From the NCBI GenBank assembly GCA_963575745.1, contig CAUYUJ010001436.1:551795-615794 (forward strand): 64,000 bases of DNA. The letters run 5' to 3'. Within the stretch, counting starts at the first letter, position 1, and each line of letters begins with the position of its first letter. Below are positions 29,261 through 38,116 of the stretch, in pieces. The notes under the pieces are model-generated. The model searched no databases. It worked only from the letters and a program-made list of their open reading frames with translations, and was not told the origin of the DNA. A program made the position numbers and the translations under genes. This DNA comes from Prorocentrum cordatum. Taxonomy: Eukaryota; Sar; Dinophyceae; Prorocentrales; Prorocentraceae.

Positions 29261-29716
29261 GAAGCCATTCTGGCGCCAATATGGCGGGCCCAATCTCTGG
29301 CGAGGGAGCCACTGTGAATCCAGCCTGGCGAACAACAAACAAACCCAACCTGGTCGAGCCAAATTGGCCCCAGGAGCCCAATCCAATCTGCCAGTCTGGC
29401 CTTCGACTACCCAGTGTTTGTGTGTCTTCACTTAACGAGGAAGGCGTCCTGGGGCCTTGGAGGCCCTCTTGGGAGTTCCGGGGGGAGAAGAAACAATAGC
29501 AGTACCACACTGGTCCGAACAATTTGTGGACGGTCCCAGGGTCCAATGAGGGCCCCAAAATGCCGAATACGAATTACGGAAAACGTTCGTCCTGAATGTT
29601 TAAAACGACGCGAACACGTCTGGGCACGAAACGCCCGACTTCCTTAGACAAGCGCGTTCCACTACTCGCAAAGTAGCTGCTCGCAGATGGCCTGGATCCG
29701 CCGCAGGGGACCTCCT

Positions 29717-29757
<41 letters not shown>
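29717..29757. repeat. (AT)n microsatellite
   Basis: About 20 AT units. Confidence 0.97.
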
Positions 29758-29759
<2 letters not shown>

Positions 29760-29969
29760 CCGGCCCCCTTGTGGGGCCACCAGGCTGTAGGCACGTGATT
29801 CGCAGTTTCCTGTACCAGTTGTAGCTTGTAGTTTCCAGTGTTGCAGTTCTGCCTCTTGCTGGATACTGTAACTAGTTGATTGACCGCGCGAGGGGGGGGA
29901 GGCCCAAACGGGATTTTTAGCGTCTCCTGGGCGCGTTGTCTGAATTGCTGGGGGGGCTCGAAATCGACA

Positions 29970-30712
29970 CACCTCACGCAGATCCGCGGGGTCAGGGTCC
30001 AAAAACACAGGGGATTTGCCACATTTCTGAAATTCGGTGCCACCCCTCACGCAGATCCGCGGGGTCAGGGTCCAAAAACACAGGGGATTTGCCACATTTC
30101 TGAAATTCGGTGCCACCCCTCACGCAGATCCGCGGGGTCAGGGTCCAAAAACACAGGGATTTGCCACATTTCTGAAATTCGGTGCCACCCCTCACGCAGA
30201 TCCGCGGGGTCAGGGTCCAAAAACACAAGGGATTTGCCACATTTCTGAAATTCGGTGCCACCCCTCACGCAGATCCGCGGGGTCAGGGTCCAAAAACACA
30301 GGGGATTTGCCACATTTCTGAAATTCGGTGCCACCCCTCACGCAGATCCGCGGGGTCAGGGTCCAAAAACACAAGGGATTTGCCACATTTCTGAAATTCG
30401 GTGCCACCCCTCACGCAGATCCGCGGGGTCAGGGTCCAAAAACACATGGGATTTGCCACATTTCTGAAATTCGGTGCCACCCCTCACGCAGATCCGCGGG
30501 GTCAGGGTCCAAAAACACAGGGGATTTGCCACATTTCTGAAATTCGGTGCCACCCCTCACGCAGATCCGCGGGGTCAGGGTCCAAAAACACAGAGGATTT
30601 GCCACATTTCTGAAATCCGGTGCCACCCCTCACGCAGATCCGCGGGGTCAGGGTCCAAAACCACAGGGGATTTGCTACATTTCTGAAATTCGGTGCCACC
30701 CTTCACGCACAT
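29970..30712. repeat. 73-bp tandem satellite array
   Basis: About ten copies of a 73-bp unit (one of 72) that are almost identical, aligned on CACGCAGATCCGCGGGGTCA and GATTTGCCACATTTCTGAAA. Its phrase TTCGGTGCCACCCCTCACGCA resembles the core of the 90-bp satellite at the window start. The short ORFs spaced by 73 are artefacts. Confidence 0.97.
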
Positions 30713-30714
30713 CC

Positions 30715-30832
30715 ATCGCAAGGCGTGGTAACCCAAACTGCGAGAACTCCCTCGGCCCTTTAATCGCAAGGTGTGGTAACCAAGCCCGTAAACCATACAC
30801 GTCTTACCAATCGCCAGGTGTGGTAACCCCTC
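30715..30832. repeat. Three copies of ATCGCAAGGTGTGGTAACC
   Basis: Copies at about 30716, 30765 and 30809, directly after the 73-bp array, with different spacers. Confidence 0.8.
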
Positions 30833-31189
30833 TTGTGATCAGTTGGTTTTGCTGATTGCGAATCGGCTTCGCATGAAGTTTCGATACTGCTTCACGACAG
30901 CGCCAAGGCCTCATGACTTAGCTTTTCCATGGCCCATTCTCCGAGAGAGGGGGCCGGCGGCAGGGGGCGAAGCCCTTACGGAGATACATATATATATATA
31001 CATATATACATATATACATATATATATATATATGGAGACACCCCCCAGCACTCCGTCCTCATAGTTTTTCTGGTATTCTTCATACATATCTCCCTGTATG
31101 TCTGTATCCAAGAGTTACAATTTGATTCTTGTACGAATTCAGTAGTACAGAGCAGTTTCCAGACCCAGGAGATATCAATTATATTTGAA

Positions 31190-32025
31190 TGAGAATCAAA
31201 TGAAGAATCAAGCGGACTGGAGCAGATCGCAATGCCAGAGGATTTTGATTTGAATTGAATATGAACCAAACAAGAATTCAATCGGACTGGAGCAGACTCC
31301 AGATCCTGAGGACTTCAATTGGATTCGATTAGATTCCAAATCGGAGTTTCAAAGAGATTGCCCAAACCCCAGTTCCAATGGATTTCAATTGGATTTCAAT
31401 AAGAATCAAATAAGGATTCAATCGGACTGGAGCAGATCCCAGATCCAGAGGATTTTAATTGGAATTGAATAGGAACCAAGCAAGAATTCAATCGGACTGG
31501 AGCAGACTCCAGATCCAGAGGGTTTCAATTGGATTCAATTAGATTTCAAATAGAAATTGCAAAGAAATGGCCCAGACCCCAGTTCCGATAGATTTCACTT
31601 GGGGTTCAAGAAGAATCAAGTAAGCATTCAATCGGACTGGAGCAGATCCCAGTTCCAAAGGATTTTGATTAGAATTGAATAGGAACCAAACAAAAAATCA
31701 ATCGGACTGGAGCAGGCTCCAGATCCAGAGGATTTCAATCGGATTCAATTACACTCCAAATAGGAGTTTCAAACATAAATGGCCCAGACCCGAGTTACAA
31801 TGGATTTCAATTGAATTTCAATAAAAATCAAATAAGGATTCAATCGGACTGAAGCAGATCCCAAGTCCAAAAGACTGTGATTGGAATTGAATAGGAACCA
31901 AACGAGAATTCAATCGGACTGCAGCAGGCTCCAGATCCAGTGGGTTTCAATTGGATTTGATTCAAATCGTAACTTCAAGGAGATTGACCAGTTCCCAAGT
32001 CCAATGGATTCCAATTTGGTTCAGG
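31190..32025. repeat. AT-rich tandem repeat, ~212-bp higher-order period
   Basis: TTCAATCGGACTGGAGCAGA recurs about every 105 bp, with alternating half-units giving a period near 212 bp (about 31273, 31485, 31696, 31909). It is strongly AT-rich against a GC-rich background. Confidence 0.85.
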
Positions 32026-32039
32026 AGGTCAAGAGTGCA

Positions 32040-32905
32040 GCTTTCCTTTATGAAAACACCATGTTTTTGCATCCAAAACCAATTCCCCATGTGAAAACGC
32101 AAGGCTTTTGCATCCAAAACCAATTTTCCATGTGAAAACACAATGTTTTGGCATTCGAAACAAATTTTACATGTGAGAACACAATGTTTTTGCATCCAGA
32201 ATCAAGTTTCCTTATAAAAACACAATGTTTTTTCATTTAAAACCACTTTTTCCTTGTGCAAGCAAAATGTTGTTGCATCCGAAGCCAACTTTGCATGTGA
32301 AAACACAATGTTTTTGAGCTCGGGTATCACAAAACCTTGGCATTTTTTGTTATATATATATATATACACATATCTGTTTTGTTTATGATGTCACGAAACC
32401 CGGGCAGGTTTTTTTTTTTTTTGTCTTTTTTTTTGGCCCCACGAAAATTCCGGGCCGCCGCCAGCTCAGTCTGACTGGCCAAATTCCGCTTGGCCGAAAA
32501 AAACAAAAAAATACAAAAAAAGACAAAAAACCTGCCAGGGTTTCGTGACATCATAAACAAAAAAAAAACAAAAAAGACAAAGCCTGCCAAGGTTTCGTGA
32601 TATCCGAGCTCAAAAACATTGTGTTTTCACATGCAAAGTTGGTTTTTGATATAAAAAACATTGTGTTTTCAAAGGGGAAACTGGTTTTGGATGCAAAAAC
32701 ATTGTGTTTTCATGCGTAAAGTTGTTTTTGGATGCAAAAACATTGTGTTTCCACAAAGAAAATTAATTGGTTTTGGATTTAAAAAACATTTTGTTTTCAA
32801 ATGGAAAATTGGTTTCGGATGCAAAAACATTGTGTTCTCACAGGGAAAATTGGTTTGGGATGCAAAAATGTTGTGTTTTCATACGGCAAATTGGTTTTGG
32901 ATGCA
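32040..32905. repeat. Large nested inverted repeat made of ~42-bp units
   Basis: The left arm (32050-32320) holds units with AAAACACAATGTTTTTGCATCC. The right arm (32600-32905) holds the same units inverted (GGATGCAAAAACATTGTGTTTT). The centre is itself inverted: GAGCTCGGGTATCAC and CCTTGGCA at the left, TGCCAAGG and ATATCCGAGCTC at the right. It could form a giant cruciform or hairpin. Confidence 0.85.
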
Positions 32906-32908
32906 ATT

Positions 32909-33002
<94 letters not shown>

Positions 33003-33265
33003 TCGTCGTGGTCATCATCATCATCATCACCATTATCATCATCATCATCATCATCACAATCACCGTCACCATCATCACCATAATCATCATAATCATTATT
33101 ATCATCATCATCATCATCACCGTCATCACCGTCATCACCATCATCACCGTGATCACTACCATGATCATCATCGGTATCATCATCATCAGCAGCAGCATCA
33201 TCATCATCGTCGTCATCATCATTATCATAATCGTACTCGTACTCGTAATCGTACTCATTATTACA
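32906..33265. repeat. (GTC)n passing into (ATC)n microsatellite
   Basis: GTC repeats at 32908-33005, then CATCAT repeats with interruptions. Confidence 0.97.
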
Positions 33266-33419
33266 CCCAGCATAGATTATTGAGAGGGGGTAGCTTAGGA
33301 GGAGGAGTAGGAGGATAAGCCTGGAAAGGATGAGCGTGATGAGGGAGGATGTTCAATGCGAGAGTAAGGAAAGAAGCAATCACGGCCATTCAACACGGAG
33401 TGCTGGAGGGGGGTGTGGG

Positions 33420-33420
<1 letters not shown>

Positions 33421-33461
<41 letters not shown>
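33421..33461. repeat. (AT)n microsatellite
   Basis: About 20 AT units. Confidence 0.97.
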
Positions 33462-33465
<4 letters not shown>

Positions 33466-33565
33466 ACAAGGGCAGACGTATGGTTCTTGGGACGCTTGCG
33501 AGTAGGTCCTTTGCGAGTAGTGGGACGCGCTCGGCGATTCCTCCTCCCCCGTCAGGCTTGGTGAA

Positions 33566-33962
33566 GGGCAACGATAGGGGGGGATAGGCAAGGGGGGGGA
33601 TGCATCGACCTGGTACATCGCGGATAGATCGGCGATAGGCTCCCGATCGTGAATCCGCGCCTCCCTGGGCGGGGTGGGGCTATCGGGCCCCTATCGGCGA
33701 TCAATGGGTGATTGGGGATCGATGCATCCCCCCTATGCTTAAGTCGGGCGTGTCCCCCTACAGGGGGATTTTCGACGAAAAAGACAATACCCCAAAACTA
33801 CCCCAAAAAGGTCTAACAATATTAAAAAAAATAGTCCCCAGACTATTTTTGGATTTGTTTTTGACTATTTTTGGGGTATTTTTTATTTTTCGTCGAAAAT
33901 CCCCCTGTAGGGGGACAGGCCCGACCTAACCCTGTGCATATCCCCCCCCCTATCGTTGCCCC
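33566..33962. mobile_element. Family G TIR element interrupted by a family A element
   Basis: Left end GGGCAACGATAGGGGGGGAT and right end ATCCCCCCCCCTATCGTTGCC are mirror images. Inside are CCTCCCTGGGCGGGGTGGGG and ATGCATCGA/TCGATGCAT. The right terminal repeat is split by the family A copy at 33744-33924. Confidence 0.8.
33744..33924. mobile_element. Family A TIR mini-element, best copy
   Basis: TCGGGCGTGTCCCCCTACAG through GGGGATTTTCGACGAAAAA is mirrored by TTTTTCGTCGAAAATCCCC and CTGTAGGGGGACAGGCCCGA. The TIRs are about 45 bp and nearly perfect; the centre is AT-rich and contains no ORF. Confidence 0.9.
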
Positions 33963-34117
33963 TGACTTGGGGGGCCGAGCCGACCGCGCCGCCTGGCCCC
34001 AGGCTGGTGCTGGCGCCGGCCCGCCCCGGGCGCAGCGACTCGCGCGGCTGCCCCACGTCGGGCCCCAGGATGGAGCTGGCGCTGGGCTGGCCTCGTGAGC
34101 ATCGTGTATCCGACCCC

Positions 34118-34289
34118 TGTCTCCTCCTCCTCCTCCTCCCTCCTCCTCCTCCTCCTCCTCCCTCCTCCTCCTCACCTCCTCCTGCTCCTCCTCCTCCTCC
34201 TCCTCCTCCTCCTCCTCCTCCTCCTCCTCCTTCCTCTCCTCCTCCTCCTCCTCCTCCTCCTCCTCCTCCTCCTCCTCCTCCTCCTCCTC
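34118..34289. repeat. (TCC)n microsatellite
   Basis: CTC repeats with short interruptions. Confidence 0.97.
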
Positions 34290-34969
34290 ATTGGCGTGGC
34301 CTGGGCCCAACTGGCCGACTGGCCCCCCTAGATGGGGATACAGGCAGTGTCCTTCGGGTTTCGAGCGGCATATCCCCAACTAGTGTGCTGAGATGGTGGG
34401 GGTCTGGATATGGATGGGGATGGGGGTCGGTTGAACGATGCTGACCTCGGGCGTTGCTTCAGGGAGGGTGGGGGGGGGGGGGGCGATCCACGGAGGGGGA
34501 AGGAGCAAGACGCACCTGCCGCGCCCCTCTCGTGCCCCAAGGGGGCCCCCTCGCGGGCAGGAGGATGTCACCTGTCTTCCCTGCCCCCCTTTGCAAGCGC
34601 GCCCCTAATCGAATCGATAAGTCGGATCGGCGAGCATCGGATCGGCGGAAAGCAGCAGGCTGGCAGGCCTGCGTTGAGAAACCGGAGCCCGGCTCGGACG
34701 CCGGAGCCGAATCGGATCGGCATCGGAGGCCACCGAAATCGAGCCGAATCCAGTCGGATCGCACGGGAACCCGGAGTCAAGATCGAGCCGAATCGACTCC
34801 GAGGAACCGAGAGGATGCCGTGCGCTTGCCACCCATTGCACAGCACACCCGGCGGCCGAGGCGCAGCGACGGGCTGGGCGCCGCGGCGTGCCGCGGCAGC
34901 CCCGCGGCCCGGGGCGAGGCGGCCTCGGAGGGCGCTGCTGCGGTGGCCGCGAGTCCCTCGTTCCCCATC

Positions 34970-35084
34970 GCTATCCCTCGCTCCCTCCCTCTCGCTCTCT
35001 CTCTTCCTGCCTCGCTCTCCCTCTCTCTCTCTCCCTCTCCCCCTCTCTCTCTCTCTCCCTCCCTCTTCATCGCTCTCTCCATCA

Positions 35085-35115
<31 letters not shown>

Positions 35116-35371
35116 CCTCTGTCTCTGCATCGCTCCCTCGCTCCATCCCTCTCCCACTCTCCCTCTCCCTCATAATCCCTCGCGCTCGCTCTCTCTCTCT
35201 CTCTCTCTCGCTCTCTCTAGTCTCGGCTCGAGAGTGCTCTGCACTCAGACCGCAGCCACGACGCGAAGCGCCCCGCCTCGGAGTCAGACTCCCAGGCCTC
35301 GCGAGACCGGAGGGGTCCCAGCAGGACCCTACTGATTCGCGTCACCTCTCCGCACCGGAGTGCCCGCAGCA
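34970..35371 (+). other. 5' leader of the giant LINE, with CT microsatellite
   Basis: CT-rich sequence from 34972 to 35219, then about 150 nt of unique leader to the ORF1 ATG at 35372. The true 5' end of the element was not identified; no LTR is present. Confidence 0.45.
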
Positions 35372-37945
35372 ATGGCCCCCAAGAAGCCGGAGCGCCGTCG
35401 CTCTTCAAAGCAGCCTCCGAGCTCCCGCCCCACGCGCCCTGCTGCTGAAGGGCCCCTCCTTCAACGCAAGCAGGACTGCATCGCAGCGTTCAGGCAAGCG
35501 GGGTCTGACCGCCCCACGGCCGCCTATAACGGGCTAGCCGAACTGAACGCGGACGAGCTCCAGGCAAAGTACGACATGCACAAGTCCAACACGAAGAAGC
35601 TTGGCAGCGCCCTTATCCGCATGTGCGCCGCCAACCAGATCAGCTACACGCTCGACCACTACCAGCGCAGCAAGCCTAAGCGCACTGGCGGTGACACATC
35701 GCACCCACCATCGGGCTCCGCACGTCTTCAGGCTGCGGACACCCAATTCATTGCCTTGGACCCTGCCTTTTGGAAGGTCCCTGTTCTTGCCGAACCCACC
35801 TCGCCTGACGACGGCAAGACGTACAAGCCCAGCATCAGCCTCCACGACTTCGAGAGTGGCGAACGGCTGCTGCAACACCACCTCGGGCAGGGCAAGCGAG
35901 CCACGGGCCAGCTCGCGATTGCTGTCATGGGCCCGAAAAACGACAACTACGTCGGTACCGAGCTCGCCGTCCCCGTCCTGAAGCGCCACCCCAAGGCGCC
36001 CAAAGTGGTCCACACGCACGTCCCCGTGATCGTGTACCAGCTGGGCACCAAGGAGGTCGCCTGCACGGAAAAGGTAGCCGTCGCCACCATCGACCCCGCC
36101 GACCACGTCTGCTGGATTCGGGCGACCATACACGAGACCGAGGCCATTGCCGCAGTCCCCTCCATGCACCAGGCCTTCGAGGACCAGTTCTCGGGAGGTG
36201 CCCCCGTGAACGGTGGTCCACGCGCCAAGGGCCCTTTTCGAGGCGACTCCGCTCCACAGGACAAGGCGCGCCAAAAGCACAAGGAGTCCAAGAAAGACGC
36301 TCGCCGCCAGGAGCTCGATGGCCAGCTCCAGGACACCTTCAAGGCCCTCTTCCACGGCAACTTTAAAGCCGTCACCATCCTCGAACCCTGCAAAAGCCTA
36401 GGCAGGTTTGGATCGGGCGTCGGAAAGAGGTCCCTGGCTGCCACCTTCGGCGTCAGTCTCCAAGCGGTCGACAAGGTCCTGGCGGGATCAGGGCAACTCG
36501 GTGCCACCTACGACTTCAGCAACGTAGGTGCAGACGAGCCCACCGCCGACAAGTATCAGACCGTGTGGTTCCCTGAGGACCAGCCCATCACGATGGCAGA
36601 CGCGTTCCAGAAGTCGGTGGCGCTCAAGGCCCTGGGAGTCGTCAGGCACGGCAAGTCAGGCCTGCTGGGGATCCGTGCTCCGCGGGGGTCTGACGTCGCC
36701 AAGGCCGCCGCTGTCAGCATCCGCGGCTGCGAGGCCACCCTCGCCAAGACGCGCTACCGCATTACTGGCATTGCGTCACGCCACGCCACGCTGACCCAGC
36801 TCGCCAAGACTCTCACGGGCCCGTCCGTCAAATGGGACTGTGAGGTCTACCACACCGCCTGGGACCCAGCCACTGCGGCCCAGTTTGCCCTAGTGCGCGC
36901 CCATCGGCCCCCACTCACCTATACGGTGCAGGTCGCGGGGTGCTCCATCCCGTGGAGCATCGCCGAGGCCCCGCTGGCTGAGGTGGCGCCGAAGCGGGAC
37001 AACGTTACCATCGTCACGCCTACCACCATCACAGAGCCTGCGACGCCGCCAGCCGGTGGTGGCGGCTTCAGCCCCGCCACCGGCACACTCCTCACCAAAG
37101 CGGCCCAGAGCCCCTACCTCCACGACCTCATGACTGCCACGCCCAAAGGCAAGGGCGTCGCACCGCTCCTGACCCCCAAGGAGGAGCCTTTAGCCAAGCG
37201 CCACCGCTCCTCCAGCGGGAAACGTGACGCCACGCCGCCCGCAAGGCCACCCCGCGCCCCAGGCCGCAGCTCTTCTGCGCCCCCTCACGGCACGGACGGA
37301 GCCGCTGAACCGACGGCCGCCCCAGGACCAGGTGGCCACGACCCCTGGCTTGGCACGGCCGCGGCGGAAGGAGGGGGCCACACCGAAGGCGCCGCTGCCA
37401 CAGCCGCCGAAGTACCAGGTGACGTCGTTGACGTCGAGATCCTCTCATCAGGCGATGAATACAGCGAGGCCTCCCACGAACTCAACACCTTCGGCGAGCG
37501 CTTCGCATCGGCCTCTAAACCGCCCGATGCTGCCACGACCCGCATCCAGCACATGGAACAGCAGCACGAGCTACTAGCCACCACGGTGGATAACATGCAG
37601 ATGCAGCTTGCGGGCGTTCTCTCCTCCCAGGCCACACTCACGGAGCACGTTTCAGGGCTGGAACGGGGGCTTGCCACCGTCGTCACCCAGCAACAGACGG
37701 CAACCGCCGACGCCGCTGCACTGCGCGGCGACATCCAGACCCTCCTCGGGCACCTCACGGGAGGCACCATCCACCTGCCACAAGCGGCCACTCTGGAAGT
37801 TAAGAAGGAGGAAGCCGCAGCGGCCGCCGAGCCCGCGGCAGCCTGCAGTGCGACCGACCAGCCAGGCCAGGCCACCCCAGGGACGGGGCCCCCAGGGGCC
37901 GACAAAGGCAAGGACAAGGGTCGGGCCACCCAGGACCCGCATTGA
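35372..37945 (+). CDS. LINE ORF1: RNA-binding/gag-like protein (857 aa)
   Basis: I choose ATG at 35372 (MAPKKPERRRSSKQPPSSRP); the open frame extends slightly upstream through a GTG. The basic N-terminus is followed by a folded region. Around residues 390-540 are beta-alpha-beta-like segments (KTRYRITGIASRHATLTQLA, WDCEVYHTAW) reminiscent of the RRM-like modules of LINE ORF1 proteins. A Pro/Ala-rich linker follows, and then a coiled coil near residues 725-800 (IQHMEQQHELLATTVDNMQM). No CCHC knuckle is seen. The expected role is RNP formation with the element RNA. The ORF is intact and ends in TGA immediately before a hairpin. It contains three of the TTCA-type hairpins (35717, 36505, 37052). 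The family-level function is inferred from position and composition. Confidence 0.8.
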   Translation: MAPKKPERRRSSKQPPSSRPTRPAAEGPLLQRKQDCIAAFRQAGSDRPTAAYNGLAELNADELQAKYDMHKSNTKKLGSALIRMCAANQISYTLDHYQRSKPKRTGGDTSHPPSGSARLQAADTQFIALDPAFWKVPVLAEPTSPDDGKTYKPSISLHDFESGERLLQHHLGQGKRATGQLAIAVMGPKNDNYVGTELAVPVLKRHPKAPKVVHTHVPVIVYQLGTKEVACTEKVAVATIDPADHVCWIRATIHETEAIAAVPSMHQAFEDQFSGGAPVNGGPRAKGPFRGDSAPQDKARQKHKESKKDARRQELDGQLQDTFKALFHGNFKAVTILEPCKSLGRFGSGVGKRSLAATFGVSLQAVDKVLAGSGQLGATYDFSNVGADEPTADKYQTVWFPEDQPITMADAFQKSVALKALGVVRHGKSGLLGIRAPRGSDVAKAAAVSIRGCEATLAKTRYRITGIASRHATLTQLAKTLTGPSVKWDCEVYHTAWDPATAAQFALVRAHRPPLTYTVQVAGCSIPWSIAEAPLAEVAPKRDNVTIVTPTTITEPATPPAGGGGFSPATGTLLTKAAQSPYLHDLMTATPKGKGVAPLLTPKEEPLAKRHRSSSGKRDATPPARPPRAPGRSSSAPPHGTDGAAEPTAAPGPGGHDPWLGTAAAEGGGHTEGAAATAAEVPGDVVDVEILSSGDEYSEASHELNTFGERFASASKPPDAATTRIQHMEQQHELLATTVDNMQMQLAGVLSSQATLTEHVSGLERGLATVVTQQQTATADAAALRGDIQTLLGHLTGGTIHLPQAATLEVKKEEAAAAAEPAAACSATDQPGQATPGTGPPGADKGKDKGRATQDPH
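35717..35739 (+). repeat. TTCA hairpin 1 (ORF1)
   Basis: Arms TCCGCA/TGCGGA, bulged C, inner stem GTC/GGC (one U-G pair), loop TTCA. Confidence 0.8.
36505..36530 (+). repeat. TTCA hairpin 2, variant (ORF1)
   Basis: Perfect 8-bp arms CACCTACG/CGTAGGTG around a loop that contains CTTCAG; the bulge/inner-stem layout differs from the others. Confidence 0.55.
37052..37084 (+). repeat. TTCA hairpin 3 (ORF1), longest arms
   Basis: Eleven-bp arms GCCGGTGGTGG / CCGCCACCGGC with one G-U pair, bulged C, inner stem GGC/GCC, loop TTCA. Confidence 0.85.
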
Positions 37946-37946
37946 A

Positions 37947-37999
37947 GGTGCCTCAGAGAGCCAGCCTCAGCCCTCCGAGGAAGCGCCTTCAGAGGCACC
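37947..37999 (+). promoter_or_regulatory. Hairpin directly after the ORF1 stop codon
   Basis: GGTGCCTC and GAGGCACC pair across 37 nt. The stem starts one base after the ORF1 TGA and precedes ORF2 by about 120 nt. It could influence termination/reinitiation or be a further relative of the ORF hairpins; the loop contains GCCTTCAG. Confidence 0.55.
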
Positions 38000-38116
38000 G
38001 CTCCCCTCTTCGCGTCGTATCTCTTTCTTGTTACCTCATGTCTGTTTTGGCAGCAGCACGCGCAAGCTCTCTGGTGTAGGGACACCCGTAGTCTTGCAGG
38101 GGGCGTGATTGTAGCG

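Noticed and set aside
29970-30712. CRISPR-like array
   Set aside because: Units abut with no unique spacers and the context is eukaryotic; it is a 73-bp satellite.
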